Notes under the pieces: model-generated
Database searches by the model: none
Seen by the model: only the letters and a program-made list of their open reading frames with translations
Told to the model about the DNA's origin: nothing
Assembly: GCF_021869535.1 (NCBI RefSeq)
Contig: NW_026262679.1
Coordinates: forward strand, 79,357,143 to 79,421,142
Direction of reading: 5' to 3'
DNA: 64,000 nucleotides
Origin: Mytilus californianus
Taxonomy: Eukaryota > Mollusca > Bivalvia > Mytilida > Mytilidae
Position numbers and translations under genes: made by a program
Part shown: in pieces, positions 9,641 through 20,627 of the stretch
Layout: every line of letters starts with the position of its first letter
Position numbering within the stretch: the first letter of the stretch is position 1

Positions 9641-11735
9641 GAAATAAATATTTATGTTTTCAAGCTCATCGGGGGAAAAATGAGACGCTTAAATGCATCT
9701 TGGTTAAAAGAAAACGCATGGATGAGATATTCTATCAACAAGGATGCCATATACTGCGTTTATTGAACTTTTTTGTCAAACGTGATATGAAAATAAAATC
9801 ATTTGGACTTTCGTCTCCTGTAAATGACTGGTCAAACTTGTCACATTTTGTAAAACGACATCTGCAAGATTATTCTGCTCACCATGATTGTGTAAGATTG
9901 GGACAAGTCTTTTTGGATGTTGCAAAGTCAATAGCTTCTTCCCTGTCATCCTTTCATCAAGAGACAGTAACAAAAAACCGACATATTCTTTCAAAAATAA
10001 TTGATGTAATCATCCTGTGTGGACATCAAAATATGCCACTTCGTGGGCATACTGAAGAAAAAAGTAACTTTATGGCAACACTAAAGACAATTACAAATTC
10101 GGATGACGTCTTCGCTATGCATCTTGAGACTGCAATGTTGGTTAAATATACGTCCCCGGAAATCCAAAATGAATTGATCGACATATGTGCAGAGCAAATA
10201 TTAGACCATCTTAAGGAATCATGTAGTAGCTCACCATTCTTGCTATTCTTGCTGATGAAACAACAGATAAAGCGACTCAAACTCAGCTTTCAGTATGTGT
10301 TAGATTTACAGAAACTATTGACAATGAAGTTAATGTCCGTGAATTATTTTTAGGATTCCTGCACGCCAAAGCTACAACTGAAGAAGCAATTGCAAATCTG
10401 CTACTTGAATTTATGAATAAAAATGGTATATGTCTACAAAAGCTGAGAGCACAGGGATATGATGGGGCAAGTAATATGTCAAGTAGACATAATGGTGTCC
10501 AAGCACTTATTCGTAACCACGCACCTGATGCAGTTTATGTGCATTGCAAAGCACATTGTTTGAATTTAGCAATCGTGCATAGCTGTAAAGAACCTGTGGT
10601 CAGGACAATGATTGCAACAGTCCAGGATTTTGCATTTGAATACTTCGCAAAAAGGTTACAGGCCTTTTCTAATGAACTCACTGGGAATGCGGTTGTTAGA
10701 GAGGCAATGGAACAACATACAAAGTTAAAGAAGCTTTGTGAAACAAGATGGTTTAGCAGATCTGATGCTCTAACAGCATTCAAACATGCTTTTCCAGTAG
10801 TGGTAGATTCATTGGAGCATCTTCGGAATAACCGTGATGATAAATCCGGGATGTTTAGAGCTGCTATTCTCCGGTTTGATTTCATCGTGTGCTTAGTTGT
10901 CTGTCAGCAACTGTGTTGTTCATCTGTCATATTTTCTACAGGATATATCTTGTGACATGTTATCAGCTATAGATGAATGTCGAGTTATGATATCTCAGCT
11001 TGAACGGATGAGACAAGATGACACAATATGAGAATCTGTGTTTGAAGAAGCAAAAAACATTGCAAATGAGCATGATATTGAGCCATCCTGTCCGAGAGGA
11101 GTAGGTCGCCAGCAAAACCGTGCCAATGTTCCTGCAGATAGTGCTTCTAATTATTGGCCAAAGGTACTTTATTATGTATTTTTGGACCATCTTATTAATG
11201 AACTACAGCAGAGACTTATTGTGACAGAGCCCAGATTTCAAGCCAACTGCCTGTTACCTTCACAAGCAACCAAAAATCAAATCACAGATGCTAAAGTTGA
11301 TGAATTATTTACAGTATACAAGACTGGAGATTTGGATTTCTTTAAAACAGAGGTTGATCGTTGGATCGTCCGTTGGAGTTTGTCTGCACAGAAACCTTCT
11401 TCTCTGTGTGAAACTCTTAACATGACAAGGAAAGCCTTATATCCGTGTATTTGGAACATTCTTATCGTACTGATAACCATGCCCGTTGCGACAGCTACTG
11501 CGGAAAGATCCTTCAGTGTTTTACGTAGGGTATAGACGTACCTACGCACTACTATAAATATATGCACCAGGAGAGACTATCCGCATTAGGATTAATGCAT
11601 ATTCACCGAGAAATCCCAATTAATGTAGAGGAAGTTATAGAAACATTTGCGTCACGCAAAAACAGGAAAATGTCTCTTCTGTATACTAGTCGAATACTGA
11701 CTGTGTACTTATTACAAATATATTTTGTTATTTAG
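9641..11735 (+). pseudogene. hAT transposase, zinc finger to C-terminus (ZMYM1/DUF4371 type)
   Basis: Domains in order: a TTF-type zinc finger (MRRLNASWLKENAWMRYS, then DAIYCVY, 9680-9763); a DUF4371 region (SKRDMKI-like segment to EILDHL); the RNase H-like catalytic core with LADETTD (about 10243) and GYDGASNMS (about 10455); HCKAHCLNLA (about 10540); and the hAT C-terminal dimerisation segment ATAERSFSVLRR followed by ERLSALGLMHIHREIP. This is the cut-and-paste transposase of the hAT superfamily, acting on the GCGTAGCTA-type ends. Lesions: stop TGA at 9764 with a T-run frameshift, frameshifts near 10241, 10925 and 11560, and stops at 11029 and 11533. The reading frame closes at 11735. It cannot make an active enzyme. 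Confidence 0.9.
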
Positions 11736-12129
11736 ATATTGATTGTCGATATTTGAGCTTTCTGCTTCTAGCATAGCACTGCATATGCAGTGACTAGTCT
11801 AATATAGTTCTGGTAACTTTTTAATTTATTCCCAATATTTATAAACGTTTACTTTGATCGTTTGAGACAATGTTACATGTACTTGTTATTAACGTTTTCT
11901 TTGGTTAGTATAACTATTGAAGCTGAAAAACGATATTGGTTTTCAGTGGCGTAGCTATGCCATTTTTAAGTGTACGCCCGAACCTCATCGAGGGGTTTGA
12001 GGTCCGGGACAGAAGACCTCCTGGTAGGGGACAACCCCTCCCACCCCTAACCCCCGGACGTTCACATTATTGAGAAAGATATACCAATATCTGTCATTAA
12101 AAACTCATCAATAGCAACATACTTGGTCG

Positions 12130-12870
12130 GTTAAGAGCAAAACTTTACGACAAAGGAGATGTTTTCAGCCTCCATTTGTGAACTTTTATTTTCTGTGTAG
12201 CAACATTCCAACAGCACCTGCATATGTAGTATATACTTGTCAGTTGATAAGATATTCCAGAGCTTGCATTTCCTAATATCATTTCCTTGATAGATAGTTG
12301 CTGCTTACAAGGAAGCTACTGAACCAAGAGTTCCAAGTGGTGAAGTTTAAATCATCCCTTCGAAAATTTTACGGTCGACATAACGAGTAGGTTAATGACG
12401 ACGGATATGTTCCAATTGTTGATATTACCACAATCCCGTCCTCTTTTCCTCTAATGTGATCTACCGAATTAGACTTATCACTGGGTTTGCACATGTGGAG
12501 TAGAATTTGCTTACCCTTTCGGAGCACCTGAGATCACCCCCAGTTTTTTGTGGGGTCCGTGTTGTTAAGTCCTATGTTTCTATGTTGTGTTTTGTATACT
12601 GTTTTTTTGCCTTTTCGTAGTTTTTCGCTTTTTGCCATGGTACTGTGAGTGAGTTTTGAATATCCCTTTGGTATCTTTCGCGTCTCTTTTAGAGTCTAAT
12701 TTGGGTTTTTTAAAGTTAAATTTATTCATTGTATTGATTTGGAATATAATGGTATTTCATTTAAGAGAAAAAATGCCCAAACCAGTTTCTTAAAAATATG
12801 TTTAAAAGCAATATAATTAAAATTTATATCTATAATAACTCGCGTGCTCGTATTTTATGAGTATGACGAA
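12130..12870 (+). repeat. Bivalve dispersed-repeat insertion in hAT copy 3
   Basis: The central block around 12326-12700 contains 'cacctgagatcacccccag', 'ttgtggggtccgtgttg' and 'ccctttggtatctttcg', a tail I know to be highly repeated in bivalves, perhaps a retroelement 3' end. Flanking sequence up to 12870 is not recognised. A 24-bp stretch at 12705-12728 is repeated exactly at 16278-16301. Confidence 0.55.
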
Positions 12871-13250
12871 ATCAGAGATAATCGGTTTAAAAGGAGATGT
12901 GGGGTAAACAATCAATCGACAAAAAATCAAAACTTCACAATGATAGTAAAAAAGCAAGTCTCCATATCAATGTTGTCGTTCTATTAATATTTTTTTACCT
13001 TATCTAGTTTACTCACCTCAAATTTCGTTAATGGACACATGTCCTAATTAATTTTCATAGATGGACAGGTGTAACGTAAAAATAAATATTGAACTGTCAC
13101 ATAAAATGCAAGCCACGTCGTATCTCAGCAGATAATGAATTGCTTTAAACAATAGTAAACTGAGTAGAATTCACAGTAGTTTCAGACTTTGACAGAAAAT
13201 GAAAAAAATATATAATATTAAATATGAAAACAACACGTTATTAATTTCAT

Positions 13251-13292
13251 GCGTTCGAAGCGCTTTTCTGGATTTACCTTCATCAGAAACGC
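13251..13292 (-). ncRNA. Type I hammerhead-like motif, second family (HHR-6)
   Basis: Minus strand: helix I GCGTTT, core CTGATGA, helix II region AGG/CCA around TAAAT, core GAAA, loopless helix III AGC/GCT, cleavage triplet TTC, then GAACGC pairing to GCGTTT. The core and helix I are intact. Helix II is weak, with an A-A pair next to the core where a G-C is usual, so activity is less certain. Flanking sequence differs from the HHR-1 and HHR-2 families. Confidence 0.65.
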
Positions 13293-13814
13293 TCAAGCCG
13301 AATATTTAAAAGCCGAGAATGTATAAGAACCGAAAAAGATACAGAGCTACATGTATATGACCTTAAGGATGTATTCTTCTGACGCTTCAGTCTCATTGAA
13401 ATCTCGTTCTGGAATTATTTCCAAAAAATGTGATACGAGTGGAAAATATCAATGAATTTTAAAAATATTATAATCAAACTTAACTCTGTGAAAAAATTGT
13501 GTATTTACAATAAGTAGTTTTTGAGTAATAAAATTTTCAAATTTTATTACCAATCAAGTCAGTCTCATTAGCCAAAATGTCGAGAAAATGGGTGAGGGGT
13601 ACAAGAAATGTTTTTACCAGAAACATGTACATCCCATATCAATTGTTTCTTTTCAAATTTCTTAGATATGTATTTTTTCAATCATTTGTAACAAAGAAGT
13701 TGAAATAATATGCTTTTTGTCCTAAAAAAGAGAAAAATCCCAAATTTACAAAATTGACAGCGTGGTAAATTTGACATGAAAAAGCAACAAAATTTTTATA
13801 AAACTTAGTAACAC

Positions 13815-16261
13815 CAGAGACATATAATACAAGAGATTCGCAACTCTAGTAGAGTCTATATAACAGCCAATGAAATGACGTGGCCACCGGAAAGCCGATT
13901 AATCCGATGGATTTATGGGTAAAAACTCGCTATTGTTGTGAAAAAGGTTCTACGCCTCACGATTTTTCTAATGGATAATGTCGATACCTTTCACAGCTAA
14001 AGCATGCAAGTATATTTAAAAGTTACAAAAAACTAATTCTAATAATTTGTTATTGATAAAATGTGTTCTAATGATGAGATTAATCAAATACAAACAAAGT
14101 TAAAACTCGGCCCATTTTACTTCACCTATTGCCGTAGAAACCATTTGATCTCCCAACTTTTTTCTTTGATCGAATAGTGTTTTTTTTTCTTCAAAATTAT
14201 CAACAAATGTGGCGATTTTTTCTTATTGATACCCGAAGCCAGCTGTGCTGGTACTATCATTTTATCTCGTAAAACTTGGAAATGTGCGAATAAATATTCA
14301 ATTATATGGGGCTATATTACTCTCAGATGTTATGTCGTGAAAATAAGACCAGTTTCGTAAAATTTGATCCAACAGTTATTTCTAAAACTATCAACAAAGG
14401 TGACTATTATTTTGTTATTTATACACAAAGCCAGCTATGCTAATTTTATCAATATGTTTCGTCAAAACTAGAAATATTATGGGGATATATATTACTCCCA
14501 ATTTTTTTTTTTTATTAAACTGGCTAAATATTGAAATTGTTCATGGACAAATTTCCTTAAATTAGTCCTTCATTTTTGTGCACTATGAAATTTATAGCCT
14601 GCATTTTGTTAGACAATTTATTCATTTTTCATTCTGTTTATGGCAAAGTTGTTTATTTTCTCCTATTCTGAAGTCATTGTTTTTTTCTTCTTTTTAGGGT
14701 GCCAAAGATGAACGAATGGAGTAAATTTACAAAAGGAGTAAAATTTTCCTAGTAAAGGAAACCTTCTGCTGGCCGTAATATTATGAATGAGCTTCATGCA
14801 TCTGTTGTCGTTTCAGACTACGCTTCTCATTCAAAACATGAACCTAATTCATTTTTAAACTAAAATCGTATTGAGGACATTTCAATGGTGACTGCAAAAG
14901 ATATTATATTTTGATAATAAAAGATTTTATTAACACCAAGGATTTGTATATGTATACACATAAACAATCTTACTTTTAAACTGCCATCTCTTTGCCCCAG
15001 AATAAAAAGACAAAAAACCACTACAAATGATTAAAAGACAAAAACCACTACAAATGATTAAAAGACAAAAACCACTACAAATGATTGTCTCGTGGAAATA
15101 AGGTTATAAAACACTTTTTAAATAGTGTCTTCCGTGTTGCTTTGATGTATGACATCGGCATCCACTTCAATGTTGTGTTTTTATAGATTTTTTGTTGCTT
15201 CGAGGACACACATATCCATCTATGTATGCATTATTGTCAATTGTTTTTGTTGGTGGGTCTCTCGCTTATGTTTTCGTCCTTTTCACTATCAACAATGATT
15301 TCGTTATCAGTTTATTCAACTAGGAGTATATCTAAGTCGTAACTATTAAGATTGTCATCCCACGAAATAAAATCGGAATTTTCCATATTGCGTGCACATG
15401 AATGAAGCTTTATTTAAGTGAGAAATTAATTGTAATTTTCTTAAATATTAATTCTCAATACACATTCAAACATGACGAAACCATAAATTTACCGACAATC
15501 ATTTAAAAAACAACTCAATGCAAGCCTATGATGAAACTGTCAAACAACACTTAGAAATCAAACATTTACCGACAATCCTACAGGAAAAACCCAATGCAAG
15601 CCCAATAAATGATGAATATAAAAATAAATAAAATTTTAATAATTTATAAATATCAAGAATAAAAAACAAAGCCTATCATGATTAACAACTAATTAACAAA
15701 TAAATTAAGTTTTTTTCCACATTAATTAATTTTACATTTTGTGAATTGTATTTTTGGAAAGAGTGTGGACACCTGTGGTGTAACAACTTCTTGTTTACAA
15801 GGTGCCAATTAAAACTCATTATTTCAGTATAACATGTTCGTGATTTACCTGGTCATCGAATAATTCAAACCTAATATACATGTCACACTGTGAAATTATG
15901 TCTCCGAGACAGGTGTATATTCAATAGAAACCGATTATGTAACTATCAAATAAAATGAACTCTAACACAATTTATCAAGTGTTAATTATTTAATACATTA
16001 TCAAATTATGTCTCTTTTTCAATAATACAAATCTAAAATCAAAATAAGTAATTATATATGTACTCAAATTATTTAATTAATTATGATAAATTTAACACTG
16101 AAACAGTTTGTTATGCTTAAACATTCGTCCTTACTTCGAGTACTTTTAATACTTTTATTAATGACTTTATTACCTAAGGAGATCTCGCGAGGTTGAACTA
16201 GTGGCCGCGTGTTATTACGGGATTTCGCCGAGTTGCGAATCTCTTGTATTATATGTCTCTG
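13815..16261. mobile_element. Inner 2.45-kb inverted-terminal element with 7-bp duplication
   Basis: The left end starts CAGAGACATATAATACAAGA and continues GATTCGCAACTC; the right end is its exact inverse, about 32 bp. GTAACAC lies immediately outside both ends (13808-13814 and 16262-16268), a perfect 7-bp target duplication. There is no long ORF, so it is non-autonomous. The terminal CAG..CTG is hAT-like, but I cannot assign the superfamily. Confidence 0.85.
15005..15086. repeat. 26/27-bp minisatellite, three copies
   Basis: The word 'aaaagacaaaaaccactac' followed by 'aaatgatt' occurs three times in a row with only an A-run length change. It lies inside the inner element. Confidence 0.9.
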
Positions 16262-17233
16262 GTAACACCTACCTATAGTTTTTTAAAGTTAAATTTATTC
16301 AGATTGGCCCACTTCATCTTTATTGAAAGTATGAACAAAAGTTTAATTGTGAAACTGTGATTTTTTTTCATGATAATAACCCCAAAATGGGTAAAAATTG
16401 ATGAAAAATGGGAAAATCATCAGAATTTGGTACTTTCAAATGGCCGTAGCAAAAAAAGAAGTGCACCACCATATGATTTTTTCTTCACCAATTATTTTGT
16501 TTACAGTGATATAAACCCAAAAATCAGGTTAAGGAAAAAAGTTTAATTCTAGAAATTTATGACTCCTCGAGGTGTACATCCTTAAAGTACCTAAAAAATA
16601 ATATGATACCATTTGATTAAAAAGTATATTTCGTCAGTTTGTCTTTTATCTCCAATTGCAAGTCATTGAAGAAAAAAATACAAGGCTCGTGTGCTTTTAA
16701 TCAGTTCTTATAATTTATTTGGGTTCATTATCTTTTCTTCTAAATTTATGTGCACGCCCGGGCGTGTTGACGTAAACGTAGCTACGCCCATGGTTTTGCA
16801 TTTTTATTTTACACCTGACCATCTATCAATAATATTAATTATTTCGTGTTTTCATTATAATTTAACGAAATTTGCGCATAAAAAGTCGGGGAATAGAAGT
16901 CAAAATAATTTACAGAATGGTAACATTAAAACGAAGTCTTGCTGTTTTACTATCTAAAGTTTCGATTTTTTTTGTCGACTGACTGTGATACCCCACTTCT
17001 CCTTTCAAACATATTTTACAGTAACTGGATAGGACAGTTTTGTCTAAAACAAATAACCATTAGATTCCAAATAAACACAATGATTAAACATAAATAAATA
17101 AGCAAATTAGTCCCCAAAGTATGTTGAGTTTGTTTTGACAGAAATTGTATATATTTTTTTATAACGCATGAGCTTCCGAGGGACTTCGCTGAGGTTCGGG
17201 CGTACACTTAAAAATGGCCTTGCTACGCCACTG

Positions 17234-17418
17234 CCGACAGTGTCTTTAATTCTGTTACAGTAAACCCCATCCTGACCCTCATATTCCGCTTCACAATCGA
17301 TTTGACATTGACCGATAGAGGGCGCACTAATTATTCGAGTAAACCTTCCGTTCATTGTGGGATATTCATTTATTAGCGGGAAATTAAAGGTAATAGATGT
17401 GTCTATCATTACTCCCAT
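17234..17418 (-). pseudogene. Possible host exon cut by hAT copy 2
   Basis: Immediately outside the right end of hAT copy 2, the minus strand is open with mixed composition: NEYPTMNGRFTRIISAPSIG, CQIDCEAEYEG, QDGVYCNRIKDT. The frame runs on into the transposon end. The Cys pattern (C-x3-C, then C) and length faintly recall a PAN/apple-like extracellular module, but I cannot confirm this. A possible acceptor AG lies near 17431. If real, the hAT insertion disrupted or ends an exon here; it may equally be chance. Confidence 0.25.
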
Positions 17419-17419
17419 A

Positions 17420-18580
17420 CAACATTTGTCTTAAGCATAATTAGTTTATTGGAACTGGAAGTTAACTTTAATAGGAATCTTAACGATATTATGTTAAGCG
17501 CATTTATCATGTTTATTAAGAAAATCTCCGATTAAATCATTCAGAAAATATACGTAATCCGAACCCAGTAAGGATTTCGTTAATTCCTACAAGAAAATGC
17601 ATATTTCAGCTTGATTGTAGTGAATTTGCCTTGAAAAACAGCCGGAAATTTTAAATTAGGAGGGTTTTTCTTTGCTAGAATTAAAAAAATTTCTACCAAG
17701 AATATTCAAATTTATATTGAGAATAATTGGTTGGATAGCAAGACCTGTCGAATTATTCCTGTTAATTTGAATATTCCTGGTATTCATGTATCATTTGTGA
17801 AGTTGATACAGAATATTTTTCAACAAGCTCTTGCTATTTTCCGATGAACTTTTTTAGAAAAAGGACGAGAAGTTCTTTGACATAACCCTGGAGTGGTTCA
17901 TTAACTTTCTGCTCAGACACTCGCGACAATTTATAAAGTCTTGAGTAGCAGCTGCAAGCTCTTGAATACAGAATGAATTGGGAAATGTATATCCCATATG
18001 CAGATGAAGTTGGTATATTGCTGCTAATTAAGGTTCATCATAACAAATGGACAAAAATGGCTGTATTTACACCTCAAAAACTACTTTGAGTACAGACCCA
18101 CCTGTGCAGTTGGAAAAGTTTTAAGGCCTGGCACCCACTAGATATATAAAAGTTAAATGCATTTTGTGTTTCAGAAAGATGAAATCTTTTTTGGATTTTG
18201 ATGGGCATTTTTTTTCGTTCCTGCAGAAGGTGTAAAAATAAACTAAGTTGGGATACAACTAGGTGGATTCCTGCTACATGTATAGTCCAGTAGGAATGCT
18301 GCTAGAAAATGTATGGATTAATGTAAAAAGTTTATCAAGTCGGGTGTATGTTTTTCGCAAGTCAAAATTGTTATGTAGGTTAAAAGCCTAATTTGATTTG
18401 TTTTTTTAAAGTGTTTTGAAGAAATATATTTACCGTATGCGGTATTGTTTCCCGAGTTTGAAAAAAGAATATATTTTTTTTGCAGATGTTTTTGAAAGAG
18501 GCTGTTGAATTGTCCTGAGGATTACAAATGACATATGATATTCTTATCAACAATGAATCTGTAAGTAAATATGTTTGTTT
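17420..18580. other. Intron-like sequence, no gene recognised
   Basis: AT-rich, with no coding segment that I can support. Confidence 0.4.
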
Positions 18581-19020
18581 CTATTTTTCTTTTTGTGCAG
18601 AAAACATTGAAGATAGACAAAATTGTATCGAGCAAAGATGTTAAGCACAATAGATCTATAAATATGTCAACATGGCTGAAATTGTTAACGGCCTCTGTTT
18701 AGGAGCACTTGAAAATTTATTTTTCTATTTTTGCAGTGTTTGCACAAACTCAGTGAAAAACAGTAAAAAAGCAAAAGTGTTCAGCAAAATAAGATCCACA
18801 GGTCTATCATCATGGTCGAAACTGTTAAGTCTCCATGTAGAAGTTCATTTCCCCTGAATCATAATTTTTATCCATTTTTTTTTTTGCATTTATCATGTTA
18901 GTCTATTATTTTGAAAACTATAAAAGATAAAAAGACACTTTATATGATAAGTTGAAATGATCAGCAAGACGAGATCTACAAATAAGTCAAATTTTAGGGC
19001 CTCTAGTTTTATATAGTTTT
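18580..19020. repeat. Diverged tandem repeats upstream of the first vigilin exon
   Basis: Three loosely similar copies share 'ctatttttnttttgcag', 'gttnagcaNaataagatc' and 'gaaattgttaa'-like words (around 18630, 18780 and 18965). The last, with 'ttttgaaaactataaaagat', also resembles the first 150 bp of every macrosatellite unit (for example 30900-31045). This suggests that the array unit captured sequence of this kind. Confidence 0.5.
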
Positions 19021-19076
19021 TAAAATAACTAATTTAGTTTCAGCTTTTCTTAAATTTAAACTTTATTTTTTTTTAG

Positions 19077-19294
19077 GGGAATCCTGCCTTTCAGAGACTA
19101 CAGGTGCCAAAAAAATATCATCCCTTCATATGTGGACCAAAAAATATAAACATTCAAAAGACTGATGAAAGAGACACGTGCTAAAATTAAAGTACCCCCA
19201 CAGAGTGTAATGAAAGATGAGATCGTTATATCAAGTGATAAAGATGGTGTGGCTAAATGCAAAGATGAAAATTATGAGAATTTATATGGATAAG
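19077..19294 (+). pseudogene. HDLBP: Vigilin KH-domain exon (KH3-like), frameshifted
   Basis: After a T-rich tract and AG, the frame reads NPAFQRLQVPKKYHPFICGP, then MKETRAKIKVPPQSVMKDEI, then EIMRIYMDK before a GTAAAT donor. This is the pattern of an early KH domain of vigilin, a cytoplasmic protein of about fourteen tandem KH repeats that binds mRNA and polysomes. Two one-base frameshifts break it, near 19160 and in an A-run near 19269. The junction phase to the next exon also does not fit cleanly. Splice sites are kept, so this is a decayed copy with introns, not a processed pseudogene. Confidence 0.75.
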
Positions 19295-20028
19295 GTAAAT
19301 ATTACATTTAATTAGATATTTGAATTCTCACAAAGTAATTTTGTTTTGAAATGTAGTCTGGTTTAAGTGTCAAAAGTGTCATATTAGTAACTGTAAGGCC
19401 ACAGTTTTAAGTATCAATATGAATTTGTTTTGTTAATCTCAGAGAACAACATTTGAGTTTTTCTGCAGTATATCATTTAAACCTTGACATCATATATTAA
19501 GTAGTTAAGGTCCTGACATGTTATTGACACGTCGTGGAAAGCGAGATACACGGATTGCTTTTATAGCAACGGTCAACAATTGTTAAGTTTTCTGCTTAAG
19601 TTAGTTTGATAGGAACTACTTGTGATAGATCATTGATATTTAATATAAATTTGCATTACTATCAGTACATATCAGTTTGACAACTAATTTTGAGGCCCTG
19701 CCCCCTAGGTCATGGTCCAATGACTTTGAATAAATCAGCAATTTTAAATGTTAAGTTTTCTGCTTACGTCAGTTTGATAAAAGTGCTTGAACCAGTCATA
19801 TCAGTATATTTCAAATTTTCAGCAATATGTTTAATTTGTTCACATATGAATATAATGTGGCATGATTGCTAATGAGACAATTCTCCTTCATGAGTTACCA
19901 AATGACATTAAAGTTAGCAACTATAGGTCACTGTAAGGCCTTCAACAATGATGATTATGTATGGCAGTTTAACAGCCAGCTGCAAAAAATTATAAACTAA
20001 ATGCCTATTCAGGATAAGAACCTGTTAG

Positions 20029-20218
20029 AACAAGGAATTAATTGAATCTGGAATAATTTTGAATTCTGGAAAATTGATTAGAAATGTATGATGAAAACTA
20101 ACACCCCTTAGCCATGCCCGCATGGCTAACCCTAATTTAGTTGGGTTAGTTTTCATCATAAATTTCTGATCAATTTTCCAGAATTCAAAATTATTCCAGA
20201 TTCAAAAAATTCCTTGTT
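20029..20218. mobile_element. Foldback MITE, copy a
   Basis: Two arms of about 75 bp ('aacaaggaatt' ... 'gatgaaaactaac' and its inverse) flank a small GCCATGC..GCATGGC centre. The whole is a near-perfect hairpin of 190 bp. A related copy lies at 24483-24754. Confidence 0.85.
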
Positions 20219-20427
20219 TTAATGCAATATGAATATTAACAAGTTTGAATTTATAGAAAAAAGGTCAATTCATTGATACACTTCTCATAATGAAAATTCA
20301 CAAGAAAACAGATTTTACAGGTAGAAAAATGTTGAGGAATAGTCATTGGGTATTGATTTTAAATGTTGAAAAACTGACAGTGATTATTTTTATGTTAAAA
20401 ATATAGTTCTCTGTTACTTCATTACAG

Positions 20428-20627
20428 AAAAGAAAGTGCCAAACAGTATATTAGTAAGGAAAACCCAGACCAAATATATCATAGAACAGAGAAACAGTCG
20501 TATGCATGAGATACTAAAAGAAACTGAAGTTACAGTTACCTCCCTAATTGATGCAATAGAAGCTAATATAACCCTGGGAGAACAAGATAAAGTATATAGA
20601 CCAGTTCTTACCATGGTGCATTCAAAG
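20428..20627 (+). pseudogene. HDLBP: Vigilin KH-domain exon (KH4-like)
   Basis: Between a TTACAG acceptor and GTAAGC donor, the frame reads KKVPNSILVRKTQTKYIIEQ, RNSRMHEILKETEVTVTSL and LGEQDKVYRPVLTMVHSK, open throughout. It matches the vigilin KH domain that follows the previous exon. The RNA-binding GxxG loop, expected just after YII, reads EQRN here, so the domain would not bind RNA normally. That loss with an open frame suggests a gene copy that has drifted without constraint, or a diverged paralogue. Confidence 0.7.

Larger units (their letters stand above)
13361..16586. mobile_element. Outer inverted-terminal element in hAT copy 3
   Basis: The left end CCTTAAGGATGTA and right end TACATCCTTAAAG are near-perfect inverse copies over 12-13 bp. 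They delimit the foreign block that splits the left end of hAT copy 3. No ORF of useful length lies inside, and no clear target duplication is visible. Another inverted-terminal element occupies most of its interior. Confidence 0.55.
11944..16792 (-). mobile_element. hAT element copy 3, inverted and nested in copy 2
   Basis: It begins CAGTGGCGTAGCTATGCC and ends GCTACGCCCATG, i.e. right end first, so its orientation is minus. GTTTT sits directly outside both ends (11939-11943 and 16793-16797), a perfect 5-bp target duplication. Right-end sequence occupies 11944-12130 and 12870-13080; left-end sequence 13110-13210 and 16590-16792. The two halves meet near 13100 without transposase, as in a deletion derivative. 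It was later opened by insertions at about 12130-12870 and 13212-16590. Confidence 0.85.
5897..17233 (+). mobile_element. Former autonomous hAT transposon, copy 2 (nested)
   Basis: The left end reads CATGCGCGTAGCTACG and its first 230 bp match copy 1. A transposase relic follows in the same orientation (6502-11735). The matching right end lies at 16798-17233, closing with GCTACGCCACTG. Between transposase and right end sits hAT copy 3 (11944-16792), inserted in inverted orientation with a perfect 5-bp duplication. That explains why the right end is displaced by 4.85 kb. A further 2.8-kb repeat block splits the transposase. No convincing target duplication flanks the whole element (tgtct on the left, ccgac on the right), so one outer boundary may be altered. 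Confidence 0.75.

Noticed and set aside
9700-10353. 217-aa ORF as an intact gene
   Set aside because: Its first 20 residues are in the wrong frame. It is only the DUF4371 segment of the frameshifted transposase.
10535-10885. Minus-strand 116-aa ORF
   Set aside because: It is the antisense shadow of the hAT transposase catalytic region.
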